From Hymenobacter polaris (lineage in GTDB: Bacteria > Bacteroidota > Bacteroidia > Cytophagales > Hymenobacteraceae), in the NCBI RefSeq assembly GCF_012927305.1, contig NZ_JABBGH010000001.1:868001-932000 (forward strand): a stretch of DNA of 64,000 nt, in the 5' to 3' direction. Both the position numbers and the translations under genes were made by a program. Under the pieces are notes generated by a model that was not told the origin of the DNA, searched no databases, and was given only the letters and a program-made list of their open reading frames with translations. Of this stretch, positions 44,644 to 53,367 are shown piece after piece; positions within the stretch are counted from its first letter, which is position 1, and every line of letters begins with the position of its first letter.

Positions 44644-45492
44644 TTATAGGTCACTGATTTTCAGCGTTTCTTTCAGCCTTACGCCCTTTTCCGTCACCTC
44701 CACCGTGCAGGCCTCGTGGGTGGCGTCGTGCTCGAGCAGCAGCACCCAGTTTTCCTGGGCGGCGCGCTGCAGCAGGGCTTCTTTTTCGGCCATCGTCACT
44801 AGCGGGCGCATGTCGTAGCTCATCATGTAGGGCAGCGGCAGGTGGCCCACGCTAGGCAGCAAATCAGCCATGTAGGCCAGCGTGCGCCCCTTGTACTGCA
44901 GCACCGGCACCATCATCTTCTCGGTGTGCCCATCGGCAAACACAATGTCGCGGAGCTGCGGCAGCTCGGCCGGCACCCCTAGGGCCGGGTCGATGAAGCG
45001 CAGCTGCCCGCTTTCTTGAATGGGCAGGATGTTCTCGCGCAAAAAGCTGGCTTTCTCGCGCGGGTTGGGGTGGGTGGCCCAGCCCCAGTGCGCCTGGTTG
45101 CTCCAGTAAGTAGCATTGGCAAAGGCGGTGGCGAGCTGGCCATCAGCCCGCCGCACCACCGAGCCGCCGCAGTGGTCGAAGTGCAAGTGCGTGAGCAGCA
45201 CGTCGGTCACGTCGGCGCTGGTGTAGCCCAGCTGGCGCAAAGAGTTTTCCAGCGTCGCCTCACCGTGCAAGTAAAAGTGCCCGCGAAACTTCTCATCCTG
45301 CTTGTCGCCAATGCCGTTGTCGATGAGCAGCAGCCTAGGGCCATCCTCCACCAGCAGGCAGCGCATGGCCCAGGTGCACATGTTGTGGGCGTCGGGCGGG
45401 TTCAGCTTCTGCCACATGCTTTTGGGCACCACCCCAAACATGGCCCCGCCATCGAGCTTAAACAGCCCCGTATCGAGCGCGTGGATTTTCAT
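44644..45492 (-). CDS. Metallo-beta-lactamase-fold hydrolase
   Basis: The 282-residue protein carries H102-x-H104-x-D106-H107 (LLTHLHFDHCGG), a second metal site near FADGHTEKMMVP, and a third His in LLLEHDATHE. Family members include lactonases and other zinc hydrolases; MKIHALDTGLFKLDGG at the start is typical of the AHL-lactonase-like branch. No signal peptide is present, so it is probably cytoplasmic. It is followed by the patatin gene. Confidence 0.9.
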   Translation of the reverse strand: MKIHALDTGLFKLDGGAMFGVVPKSMWQKLNPPDAHNMCTWAMRCLLVEDGPRLLLIDNGIGDKQDEKFRGHFYLHGEATLENSLRQLGYTSADVTDVLLTHLHFDHCGGSVVRRADGQLATAFANATYWSNQAHWGWATHPNPREKASFLRENILPIQESGQLRFIDPALGVPAELPQLRDIVFADGHTEKMMVPVLQYKGRTLAYMADLLPSVGHLPLPYMMSYDMRPLVTMAEKEALLQRAAQENWVLLLEHDATHEACTVEVTEKGVRLKETLKISDL

Positions 45493-45552
45493 TCAACAAT
45501 CAGCATTTAGCACTTAACAATTTTCTATTTGTCAACTATTAATTGATAACTA

Positions 45553-46500
45553 TTAATTGTTAAACACGCCCATAGCCGAAAACTTGTCGATGCGCTGCGA
45601 AATACGCTCCTCGGCGGGCACGGCATCCAGCTCCTTCAGGATCTTGAGCAAGGTTTTCTTCAGGGTCGCAATCATCTGGCTTTTATCAGTGTGCGCCCCC
45701 CCTAGGGGCTCCTTGATGATGCCATCGACCAGGCCGGCCTTCTGCATATCGGTGGCCGTGAGCTTGAGCGCCTCGGCCGCCTGCTCCTTATAGTCCCACG
45801 AGCGCCACAGGATGCTGCTGCACGATTCGGGCGAAATCACTGAGTACCAAGTATTTTCCAGCATCAGCACCTTGTCGCCGATGGCGATGCCCAGAGCCCC
45901 ACCGCTCGCCCCCTCGCCAATTATGACGCAAATCACGGGCACCTTCAGCATAAACATCTCCTTGAGGTTGCGGGCAATGGCCTCGCCCTGCCCTCGCTCC
46001 TCGGCTTCGAGGCCCGGAAACGCGCCCGGCGTGTCGATGAGCGTGATGATGGGCACGTTGAACTTCTCGGCCAGCTTCATCAGGCGCAGGGCCTTGCGGT
46101 AGCCCTCCGGGTTGGGCATGCCGAAGTTGCGAAACTGCCGCTGCTTGGTGTTGTGTCCCTTCTGCTGCCCGATTATCATCACCGGGCGCCCGCCCAGCTC
46201 GGCCAGCCCGCCCACCATGGCCTTGTCGTCGGCCACAGTGCGGTCGCCGTGCAGTTCCACGAACTTGGTGGTCATGCCCTCCACGTAGTCGAGGGTGTAG
46301 GGCCGCTCGGGGTGGCGCGAGAGTTGCACGCGCTGCCAGCGGGTCAGGTTGGCGTAGGTTTCCTTTTTGAGGGACTTGATGCGGGCCTCTAGGGCGGTGG
46401 CGGCCTCATTTACGTCCACCTCGCTCTCTTGGGCCAGCTGCTGCATCTGGCGCAGCTTTTCTTCGAGGGCGGCAATGGGTTGTTCAAAATCGAGCAGCAT
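45553..46500 (-). CDS. accA: Acetyl-CoA carboxylase carboxyltransferase, alpha subunit
   Basis: The 315-residue protein matches AccA over its full length: [16 protein letters not shown] at the start, [90 protein letters not shown], and [15 protein letters not shown]. It carries carboxybiotin to acetyl-CoA in fatty acid synthesis with AccD. The chosen ATG 46500 aligns with family starts; upstream frame adds 39 unaligned residues. A TACCTTTG box lies about 60 bp upstream. Confidence 0.98.
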   Translation of the reverse strand: MLLDFEQPIAALEEKLRQMQQLAQESEVDVNEAATALEARIKSLKKETYANLTRWQRVQLSRHPERPYTLDYVEGMTTKFVELHGDRTVADDKAMVGGLAELGGRPVMIIGQQKGHNTKQRQFRNFGMPNPEGYRKALRLMKLAEKFNVPIITLIDTPGAFPGLEAEERGQGEAIARNLKEMFMLKVPVICVIIGEGASGGALGIAIGDKVLMLENTWYSVISPESCSSILWRSWDYKEQAAEALKLTATDMQKAGLVDGIIKEPLGGAHTDKSQMIATLKKTLLKILKELDAVPAEERISQRIDKFSAMGVFNN

Positions 46501-46558
46501 AAGAACGGTGGGCTGGAAAGCGAATGGCGAGCTAAAAATGGCTTCGAAAGCCGGGCCG

Positions 46559-46566
46559 CAAAGGTA
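46559..46566 (-). promoter_or_regulatory. Probable -7 promoter box for accA
   Basis: On the minus strand this reads TACCTTTG, a full TAnnTTTG match, about 58 bp upstream of the accA ATG. A TTTG occurs further upstream (46593-46596), but with a longer spacing than usual (26 bp). Confidence 0.5.
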
Positions 46567-46667
46567 AAACATCCCTTGCCAGCCGCCGCACTCAAAATTT
46601 TTCAGCCTGACAAACAAGCACCAACGTGGTTGCCAGTCGTCGCCAAGGCACTTTTTTTAGCAGCCTG

Positions 46668-46700
46668 CTTGCAACGCCCATTTTTCTAGCCCTACCTTTG
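46668..46700 (+). promoter_or_regulatory. Promoter of tRNA-Asp (-33 and -7 boxes)
   Basis: CTTG (46668-46671) and TACCTTTG (46693-46700) are separated by 21 bp, fitting the Bacteroidota TTTG / TAnnTTTG pattern. The tRNA begins 44 bp downstream. Confidence 0.6.
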
Positions 46701-46743
46701 CACCACCAAAACGGAAAACGGCAACGCTTTCCGCCAAGCAAAC

Positions 46744-46817
46744 GGTTTGGTAGTTCAGTTGGTTAGAATGCCGCCCTGTCACGGCGGAGGTCGCGGGTTC
46801 GAGTCCCGTCCAGACCG
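46744..46817 (+). tRNA. tRNA-Asp (anticodon GTC)
   Basis: The 74-base sequence folds as a cloverleaf. The acceptor arm is GGTTTGG paired with CCAGACC (one G-U), the D-arm holds TAGTTCAGTTGGTTAGA, the anticodon loop CTGTCAC has GTC at 46778-46780, and the T-arm holds GCGGGTTCGAGTCCCGT. The discriminator is G at 46817 and CCA is not encoded. Its 3' end (46805-46815) recurs at 50648-50658, and integrase remnants lie between. Confidence 0.95.
46805..46815 (+). other. Possible attachment site copy in the tRNA 3' end
   Basis: CCCGTCCAGAC inside the tRNA-Asp T-arm/acceptor recurs exactly at 50648-50658. It is a plausible att core because tyrosine integrases commonly use the 3' end of tRNA genes and two decayed integrase copies lie between the two sites. 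Confidence 0.45.
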
Positions 46818-46830
46818 CAATTCGTTTGCA

Positions 46831-46865
46831 AAAACCCCTGTAAGTTAACTACTTACAGGGGTTTT
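46831..46865 (+). terminator. Terminator of tRNA-Asp
   Basis: The 15-bp perfect stem AAAACCCCTGTAAGT / ACTTACAGGGGTTTT has a 5-base loop and a T run, 13 bases after the tRNA. Confidence 0.88.
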
Positions 46866-47075
46866 TTATTTACCGGGAACGTCAGCAGAGACATAATTGC
46901 TAGTTGAGATGAATAAATTGATTTTTAGCAGGGAGTAAACAGGAAATCTCATTTCCCGCGATAAACAAGACAACTGAAAAGTTGGCATCTAGCGGGCCTA
47001 GGGGTGCTGGCACGTCGGGAAACAGCTGAGTATCAGCCTACCTATTGACGCTTGTTGGCGAGACTTAAACTGACA

Positions 47076-47190
47076 TTCGCTGCGCCTGCGCAGTAGCCAG
47101 AAGTGCTTTACGGCCGACTGGGACAGCAAGCGTGAGCTGCTAAAGGATAAGACCGGCGCGGCCGGCCGCCAGGTGGATACTGTCAAACCT
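47076..47190 (+). pseudogene. Fragment of a tyrosine integrase (arm-binding N-terminus)
   Basis: One frame reads LRLRSSQKCFTADWDSKREL then KDKTGAAGRQVDTV. It matches the segment CLRSGQKCFAADWDAKRE...GTAGR encoded at 47990-48085 in the second, larger integrase remnant. The frame upstream is closed by a stop, and nothing downstream continues it. It is therefore a degraded duplicate of the same integrase family. Confidence 0.7.
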
Positions 47191-47254
47191 TTGCTGCTGT
47201 GTTTGCCCTCTATTTAGGTCCGTTCACCGAATAGTTGCGCTTGCGTACTGGCGT

Positions 47255-47288
47255 AAAAGGCCCTTGCCACTACCGGCAAGGGCCTTTT
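47255..47288 (+). terminator. Hairpin terminator between integrase fragment and SpoIIAA-like gene
   Basis: The stem AAAAGGCCCTTGCC / GGCAAGGGCCTTTT is 14 bp and perfect, with a 6-base loop and flanking A and T runs. Confidence 0.8.
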
Positions 47289-47358
47289 GCATTATAACAC
47301 TATTTTAATGCTGAGCTTATAGGCAGAGCTTTGCGGGTACTAAGCTTGCCGCTTTCCC

Positions 47359-47856
47359 ATGCACCTGCACCTGCTCTGCTGCGTCCCTCAAGTCAGCATC
47401 TATCACGACACCTGGAACGACTGGCTCTACATAGAGTGGGAGGGCGAGATTACCCTGCCCGTGGCGCAGCGAGCCTGCGCGGAGTTGGCGCGCTGCACCC
47501 TCACGCGGCCTTACGCGCGGGTGCTCAACAACAACACCTCGCTCACGGGCGTGGGCCTGGAGGTCGGCGCCTGGTTGGCCTTCCACTTTATGCCCCACCT
47601 GCCGCTGGCTGGCGTACGGCACATGGCCTGGGTGTGCTCGCCCGAACTTGCGGGCCTGACGCTCATCAAAACCGTGATGAATTGGCTGCCCCGGCTTGAG
47701 GCTACCATCTTCACGGATGTGGAAGACGCCGTGAGCTGGCTCATCCAGCGCCGGGACAGCCTACACCAGCCCGCTGCCCGAACGCCCGCCGCGCAGGCTA
47801 AACTCCAGGACGTGCTGGCCGCCCTCGAGCGCGCGGCCAGCGTTCACGCCGCCTAG
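47359..47856 (+). CDS. SpoIIAA-like (STAS-like) protein, copy 2
   Basis: The 165-residue protein has VSIYHDTWNDWLYIEWEGEI (about 12-31), YARVLNNNTSLTGVG (about 53-67) and TIFTDVEDAVSWL (about 116-128). The layout is that of SpoIIAA-like proteins common in Hymenobacter-like genomes; the copy at 36114-36536 is a divergent relative. It lies within the suspected island between the two integrase remnants. No partner kinase is nearby. Confidence 0.75.
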   Translation: MHLHLLCCVPQVSIYHDTWNDWLYIEWEGEITLPVAQRACAELARCTLTRPYARVLNNNTSLTGVGLEVGAWLAFHFMPHLPLAGVRHMAWVCSPELAGLTLIKTVMNWLPRLEATIFTDVEDAVSWLIQRRDSLHQPAARTPAAQAKLQDVLAALERAASVHAA

Positions 47857-47908
47857 CGGCTGATTTGCACCGGGTAGCGCCAGCGCGCGTACTTTGCCTG
47901 CCCCCCAT

Positions 47909-49140
47909 ATGGAAGTCATCCGCCAACTACTTACCGAGCGGGCCAGTCGCACCAGCCAGGCTCGCATCCAGCTCACCTTCTGCCAGGATTCGAAGTGCCT
48001 GCGCAGCGGCCAGAAGTGCTTCGCGGCCGACTGGGACGCCAAACGCGAGCCACCTAAGGCCAAAATGGGCACGGCCGGCCGCTAGGCAGACACCGCCAAC
48101 GCCGTGCTGCAAGCCTACACCGACGCCGAGCACGCAGCCCACCACGAGGTCCTGCTTGCCGGCTAGCACCTGGCCCCAGCGCCGTGAAGACTGAGATTCT
48201 GCGCCGCTACGCCAGCTAACCACTCAGGTAGCGGAGTTGCCCCCGCTGCCGGCCCCGCCCCCACCCACTTTCACGAGCTACTACGACCAGTGGCTGGGCG
48301 AGCAGAGCCGGCAAATGGATTTGCGCACCGGCCAGCGCCTGAGTAAGGTCTACCTCGATAGCCTAGCCAACACCCTGGCCGTACTGCTGGAGTTTAGCCA
48401 GGCCACCGGCCACGAGCTGACGCTACTGGGCATGACCAAGGCCTTTTACCAGCGGGGTCAGGAGTGCTTTTTCCAGCAGCGGGGTCAGGGTCTTAACACC
48501 TTCGGCAAGCACAGCTGGGGCTTCAAAACTTTTCTGGCCTGGTGCAAGGACAACGGCCTGGAGGTAAGCAGCAAGTGGCACAAGCTTGAGGCGCCCGACG
48601 AGCCCACCGGCACCGACGCCCTCACCCAAGCCGAGTTGCTGGCCATCGCGGCGCTGGACTTCTACACGGCTGAGGCGCGCGAGTTGGTGTGCCAGGGCTT
48701 CGCTAGCTTTGATGAGCAGGCCAGCCAGCAGCCCCGCCGCCGAGGCCAACGCCGCAGCCAGGTGGCCGACTACCGGGTGCCGGAGCGCCTGCGCACGCTG
48801 GAGCGCGCCCGCGACAAGTTTTTGCATGCGCCTACCTGGGCCTGCGCATCTCCGATGCTAACCGCCTGGCCCCGTGCCAGCTGGACTACGTGCACCACGT
48901 CGTGCGCCTCAAGGCCGGCAAGACCCAGAAGGTGTGCGTAATTTTTTCCTTCGACGACGACGTATTCCGGCCGGTGGCCCTTATCGAGAAGTGCTGCCCC
49001 CTAGGCCTGGCCATAAGACGGAGAACAGCTTCAACCGCTACGCCGGTGGGGACGAGGTGGAACTCGTAGAAACCTACCGCAAAACGGCTTGGAAGGTGGC
49101 CAAAAATCCGAGCGCGACCCCACCCGATGCAACGCATTCG
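47909..49140 (+). pseudogene. Decayed tyrosine-type site-specific integrase
   Basis: The reading MEVIRQLLTERASRTSQARI runs into an arm-binding-like domain and then meets two in-frame stops (TAG at 48083 and 48164). The core-binding part is open from 48237 (YYDQWLGEQSRQMDLRTG... HSWGFKTFLAWCKDNG). Near 48825 the frame shifts, and the catalytic-domain start YLGLRISDANRLAP is read in another frame. After LIEKC (about 48990) the frame shifts again to GHKTENSFNRYAGG (49008 on), the box holding the catalytic Tyr. The HxxR box that should lie between is missing. Stops, at least two frameshifts and a deletion make it non-functional. Confidence 0.85.
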
Positions 49141-49199
49141 CAGGCAGCCTAATCCTTGCTTTCAGAAAGCCTCTATCCTACCACCTTTTCCTTTTCCCT

Positions 49200-50504
49200 A
49201 TGCGTCTACGCTACCTCCTATTTCCCTTACTACTTGCCGGCGGGCTCAACGCCCGCGCCCAGGCCCTGCTCCAAAAGCTCGGCAGCATTTCGCTCCCGAC
49301 CATCGGCACCGCGCTGGCCGTTGACGGCACCACAGCCTACGTGCTGACGGCCAGCGCCGGCGAGTCGCAGTTGCTCACCTACGACGTGAGCACGCCAGCC
49401 AGCCCGCGCCAGCTTAGTCGCCTTGCCTTGCCAACGGCAAATACGCCCCCGCTACCCTTTCGCTACGCCGTAGTTAGCAACCACACGCTCTACGTTAGCT
49501 CTTACCCCACCTCGTATACGACTCCCCATTCGGAGTCCACGCTGGCCCTCAACGTGCAAAACCCGAGTGCCCCCGCTCTCATTGGTCACGTACTAAGCGT
49601 GGGCGGGGACGAAACGCACTTGGCGGCCAGTGGCGATTACCTCTACACCGTCAGCGATAACGGCCTTATTTTGCGCGTCTACAACCGCACGGGGCCCATT
49701 TACAGTTCCTACCTGAGCGAGGTCAAGAACATCAACTTGCCTTACTCACTAAGTGGCATTTTAAGCCTGTGCGCTAGTGGCAATACGCTGTACGTGCAGT
49801 ACGGCAACGGCGTGTTTGCCACGGTGGATATTACCAATCCTGCTGCGCCCGTCAGTTCGTCTGCTACGCGGGTTGGTACCATTAGCGCGGCCAGCGGGGC
49901 GCTGGCCGTGGGTCTGGCCCAGCCGCAGTACGTGGGCAGCGTGCCCAGCAATACCCTGCGCATATATTCACTGGCTACGCTCCTGCAGCCCGCCCTTATC
50001 CGCGAGTTGCCGGGCTCCTACGGTACGCGCGTGGCCCTGCAGGGGCAATTCGCTTACACCGTGGGCGAAACCAGCCCCTACATCCCGGCCGTAGCCAGCA
50101 GCCGCGAGCCCCTACGCGCCTACTACCTGCCGGCCAGCGGCGGGGCACCCATCGTGGCCACGGACCCTGCCAGCCAGGGCGCTAACGCGCTGGTCGCGGC
50201 TAACAACTTGGTTTATGCCGTGACGGATACGGACGTAAGTATTTACGCTTTCCCCGCTACTGCCCTGGCTACGCGCGCTGCTACCGCCACTGCCAATCTA
50301 CCGCTCTACCCCAACCCCGCTCGTGGCCAAGTTCACTTGCCGCAGTTGGCGCCCGGCAGCCCGGTGAGCATCTTTGACGTAACGGGCCGCTGCTGCTTAC
50401 AGGCCGCGGTACCCGCGCAAGGGCACCTTGACATTAGCAGTCTGAGCGCGGGCCTTTACCACGTGCGCGCCGGCGGTACCAGTAGCAAGCTAGTAGTGGA
50501 GTAA
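49200..50504 (+). CDS. Secreted beta-propeller-like protein with T9SS sorting domain
   Basis: The 434-residue protein has a signal peptide (about 1-21, ending NARAQ). Repeated strand units resemble LVIVD-type propeller blades (GTALAVDGTTAYVLTAS, THLAASGDYLYTVSDNG, TLYVQYGNGVFATVDITNP). It ends in a Por sorting domain (LPLYPNPARGQVHLPQLAPG and GLYHVRAGGTSSKLVVE). By family the C-terminus directs export through the type IX system. An in-frame ATG at 49089 overlaps the integrase remnant. It is the last gene of the suspected island. Binding partner or ligand is unknown. Confidence 0.85.
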   Translation: MRLRYLLFPLLLAGGLNARAQALLQKLGSISLPTIGTALAVDGTTAYVLTASAGESQLLTYDVSTPASPRQLSRLALPTANTPPLPFRYAVVSNHTLYVSSYPTSYTTPHSESTLALNVQNPSAPALIGHVLSVGGDETHLAASGDYLYTVSDNGLILRVYNRTGPIYSSYLSEVKNINLPYSLSGILSLCASGNTLYVQYGNGVFATVDITNPAAPVSSSATRVGTISAASGALAVGLAQPQYVGSVPSNTLRIYSLATLLQPALIRELPGSYGTRVALQGQFAYTVGETSPYIPAVASSREPLRAYYLPASGGAPIVATDPASQGANALVAANNLVYAVTDTDVSIYAFPATALATRAATATANLPLYPNPARGQVHLPQLAPGSPVSIFDVTGRCCLQAAVPAQGHLDISSLSAGLYHVRAGGTSSKLVVE

Positions 50505-50647
50505 AAGCGGCCAAACGGGTAGTAAAAAGGGTGGCAACGGCCTGCCTAGCTCCGCCCGGTAGCGAGTAGCCGGGCGTGCCAAAAGAGCCTTGACAGCCTA
50601 CGCAGGTTTTAGAGGAGGTTGGCGCGGGGAACTAAGCGAATAAACTC

Positions 50648-50658
50648 CCCGTCCAGAC
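50648..50658 (+). other. Possible distal attachment-site remnant
   Basis: CCCGTCCAGAC equals bases 46805-46815 of the tRNA-Asp gene. A terminator-like hairpin follows in both places at similar distance, which supports a duplicated tRNA 3' end rather than chance. Confidence 0.45.
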
Positions 50659-50673
50659 TACCACCACATGCTT

Positions 50674-50710
50674 GAAACGCCTTGTAAATCGTGTATTTAC
50701 AGGGCGTTTT
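50674..50710 (+). terminator. Hairpin following the distal tRNA-like sequence
   Basis: AAACGCCTTGTAAAT pairs with ATTTACAGGGCGTTT over 15 bp with one G-T, followed by T residues. It resembles the tRNA-Asp terminator in position and shape (both contain CTTGTAA or CTGTAA next to the loop side). Confidence 0.7.
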
Positions 50711-50938
50711 TGCTTACAGGTAAAACATGTAAACTACTATTCTCACCCAGCTTTTACTGCCTTATCCCTCACGTCTACGACGCTTTGATTTGTTAAAAGC
50801 ATTGTGTTCCGAACACGTTGCTGCAGATTCTGCGATTTCTGGGTACACCAATGTGGTGGCGGCACACGCAAAAAATACCTATTCCTAGTATGTGCAGTTG
50901 AGAGCCCTAACGATAAATACGCTGCCTAATTTACACTT

Positions 50939-52180
50939 CTAGGGGTCGAGCGGGTCGAAAGGGTCGGGCTGGGCAGCTTCGGGCATGGGCAAGCAGCTAT
51001 TGGCTGTTTCGGAAAGGCGCTGTAAGCTGCGGTAAGGCACGTAGCCCAGCTCGCGGCGGCAGCGCGCCTCCATGCCCAGAATGTAGCGGCTCTGGGCGGC
51101 ATCGGTGACGACGAGCAGCGGCTGCGTGGGCGGGGCGCCCACGGCGGCCAGCAGCCGGGCGGTGTTGCGCAGGTTGGTGGTGGTGTGGCGGGCGTGGGGC
51201 TCGATGAACACGGCCGCGGCGGGCAGGCCCAGGGTGCCCACCAGGTACTTCTTCATCTCTACGGCCTCGCAGTAGGGCGTTTTGTTGGGGTGCACGTGCC
51301 CGCCCGACACCACCACGAATGGCGCCTGCCCTGCCCGGTAGCTGGCCGCCGCCAGCCGGCAGCGGTAGGCCCCGGCCGAGTCGAGGGCCATGCCCGGCTG
51401 CTCGGGGCCGCTGCCCGGCACCAGGATGGCCTGGTAGGGGTAGCGGGCCCAGGCGGTGCGGGCCGCCGCGGCGCTGGGCGCGGCATTGAGGCCGCCGCGC
51501 AGCGGCTCGTAGCGGGCGGCCTCATCGCGGCCGTTGAGGCGCAGGGCCAGCAAGGCAGCTTGCAGCGGCAGCGCGTAGAATAAGGTCGGCTTGCGGCGGC
51601 TGGCACTGACCAGCGGGGCTACTTGCTGGCTTACCTGCCGGGCCAGGGCGGCATCGTGGCGCGGGAAACTGCTGGAATCAATGGCCGGGTAGCGCGGGGC
51701 GGCGTTGGCCAAGTACACCCGCATGATGCGGTTGAGGCCTAAGGCGGCATCCTGCCAGGCGTGGCGCAGCACGGCGGTATCGGGCTGGCCGGCATACAGC
51801 GGGTAGCGGGCCAGCACCGGCAGCATCGCCGCCCGAAACGCGGGCTGGCCGCTGTAGAGCGCTTGCAGCTGCTGCCCCACCGCCCGCACCTCGGCTGGCT
51901 GCCAGGTGAGCGAGTCGGCGTAGTGCGAGGCTACTGGCTGGGCCAGGGCCCGCGCGCTGCGCTGCGCCTGCCGACGCGCCACCTGCTGCAAGCCCGGCGC
52001 GGCCCGCAGCGCCTGCTGCAAGGCTGGCCGGGCTTCAAACCACGCCAGCAGCGGAAAGGCCTTGGCAGTAATGAGGGAGTCGGCGCGGGCTGGGGCGGGG
52101 TGCGGCACGGCCGGCTGGCCGGCCCCCAGGCGGCTCAGTAGCAGCAGGCTAAGCAGCGCGGGTAGAAAACGTGGGGTCAT
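50939..52180 (-). CDS. Secreted DUF218 (YdcF/SanA-like) protein
   Basis: The 413-residue protein has a signal peptide (about 1-22). The N-terminal half is helical and unassigned. The DUF218 domain lies in about 250-385: YQAILVPGSGPEQPGM, FVVVSGGHVHPNKTPYCEAV, EPHARHTTTNLRNTARLL and PLLVVTDAAQSRYI. In E. coli, DUF218 proteins (SanA, ElyC, YdcF) act in envelope maintenance or nucleotide-like binding. The chosen ATG 52180 starts the signal; the one at 52258 adds 26 residues before it. Confidence 0.85.
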   Translation of the reverse strand: MTPRFLPALLSLLLLSRLGAGQPAVPHPAPARADSLITAKAFPLLAWFEARPALQQALRAAPGLQQVARRQAQRSARALAQPVASHYADSLTWQPAEVRAVGQQLQALYSGQPAFRAAMLPVLARYPLYAGQPDTAVLRHAWQDAALGLNRIMRVYLANAAPRYPAIDSSSFPRHDAALARQVSQQVAPLVSASRRKPTLFYALPLQAALLALRLNGRDEAARYEPLRGGLNAAPSAAAARTAWARYPYQAILVPGSGPEQPGMALDSAGAYRCRLAAASYRAGQAPFVVVSGGHVHPNKTPYCEAVEMKKYLVGTLGLPAAAVFIEPHARHTTTNLRNTARLLAAVGAPPTQPLLVVTDAAQSRYILGMEARCRRELGYVPYRSLQRLSETANSCLPMPEAAQPDPFDPLDP

Positions 52181-52431
52181 CAGCGAAATGCGGGGCGCGG
52201 GCCAGCCGGCTGCTGCGCCGGCTGGCCCGCGCCCGCTACTGCCCACTACGGCCGCCACCTACGGTAGTTGAGCCTTTTGGGGGCGCCGACGCAAACATAA
52301 CGGCGGGGCAATACCCGGATAAAGTTCAAGTAATCCCGGCTAAAGTCCTTTGCACCCACAAACGGCGCCAGCTAGTACGCAGAGCCACGAGCAGACGAAC
52401 CGAGCGGAACGACCCTACGCAGCGCTAGCCT

Positions 52432-53298
52432 ATGAAGCTACTCCTCCCCTTCCTAACCAGCCTGGCGGGCCTCTTTTCCTCTCTTAGCCCGGTCGCGCTT
52501 ACCGTGCAGACTTCCATGACCGTGCCGGCCCTAGGGGCCTGCCAGGGTGCCAGCTACCAGCAGGGCCGGCTCTACCTCTACGGCGACCGGGAGGTGGGCG
52601 TCATTCGGGCCTACGCGGCCGGGCCCGACTCGCTGCGCTACACCGGGCAGGAAATTAAGCTGACGGTTGGCGGCCAAGACGTCATCAACCACCCCACCGG
52701 GCTGGCCTGGCACGGGCAGGGGCCCACCTTCCTAGGCAATAGCATCCGCCTCAACCCGGAGGGCACGCAGTGGCGGGCGGTTATCTACTGCCTCGACTGG
52801 GCGGGGCTGCTGCGCACCGGCACGCTCGATGGCAACCTGCGCCAAACCATTGAGGATGACGCGGCTATCCAGGGCTCGCGGCCCGAGTACGTGCAGTACC
52901 GGGGCAAGTGGTACGTGGCCACCGCCGACTACGGCAACCACGGCAACGAAGTGCGCCTCTACGACCCGGCCCGGCTGGCTCAGGCGCACCGCACCAGCGA
53001 GCCGGGCGTGCTGGCGGGCAAGTTCACCTGCTCGCCCTGGGTACAAAACATGCTGTGGGTGCCCGCCAGGGGCACGCTGGTGCTCATCCAGAACCAGGTG
53101 GAGGGCCGGCGCTGGCGCTTCACGTTCGTGGACTTGGCCCAGTCGATGGCGGCCGGCCACGAAGTCGTGCGCCAGGTCGTGGACGTGGACAAAACCGACG
53201 AGCTGGAAGGCTTCACGCTGCTCGGCGACGAGGCCCGGGGCCTGGCCGTCACCTCCTCGCGCACGGCCAATGCGCACTTCGTGCGCCTGGCCTGGTAG
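52432..53298 (+). CDS. Secreted propeller-like protein at the head of a SusCD locus
   Basis: The 288-residue protein has a signal peptide (about 1-22). Strand repeats follow: GASYQQGRLYLYGDREVG, HPTGLAWHGQGPTFLGNSIR, PEYVQYRGKWYVATADYGNH, NMLWVPARGTLVLIQNQ, DELEGFTLLGDEARGLAV. The repeats suggest a five- or six-bladed propeller, but no named family was recognised. It lies 69 bp upstream of the SusC gene on the same strand, so it is probably part of the same transcription unit and may bind the imported substrate. Confidence 0.75.
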   Translation: MKLLLPFLTSLAGLFSSLSPVALTVQTSMTVPALGACQGASYQQGRLYLYGDREVGVIRAYAAGPDSLRYTGQEIKLTVGGQDVINHPTGLAWHGQGPTFLGNSIRLNPEGTQWRAVIYCLDWAGLLRTGTLDGNLRQTIEDDAAIQGSRPEYVQYRGKWYVATADYGNHGNEVRLYDPARLAQAHRTSEPGVLAGKFTCSPWVQNMLWVPARGTLVLIQNQVEGRRWRFTFVDLAQSMAAGHEVVRQVVDVDKTDELEGFTLLGDEARGLAVTSSRTANAHFVRLAW

Positions 53299-53367
53299 CG
53301 CGGTCCGCCCCCGCGCTCGCGGCGGCTCCACCCTTTTTTGCAACCTAACTCCCTCACTTTTATTGAC

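Larger units (their letters stand above)
46868..47358 (+). other. Gap with integrase fragment and a terminator
   Basis: The stretch holds a decayed integrase piece (see 47076-47190) and a hairpin (47255-47288). The remaining bases have no gene that I can support. A 62-codon minus-strand frame (46998-47186) is the shadow of the integrase fragment. Confidence 0.5.
50505..50938. other. Gap at the distal edge of the suspected island
   Basis: The 434-bp stretch contains the second copy of CCCGTCCAGAC (50648-50658), a hairpin (50674-50710), and no gene that I can support. From about 50720 it is clearly AT-rich relative to the neighbours. Confidence 0.55.
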
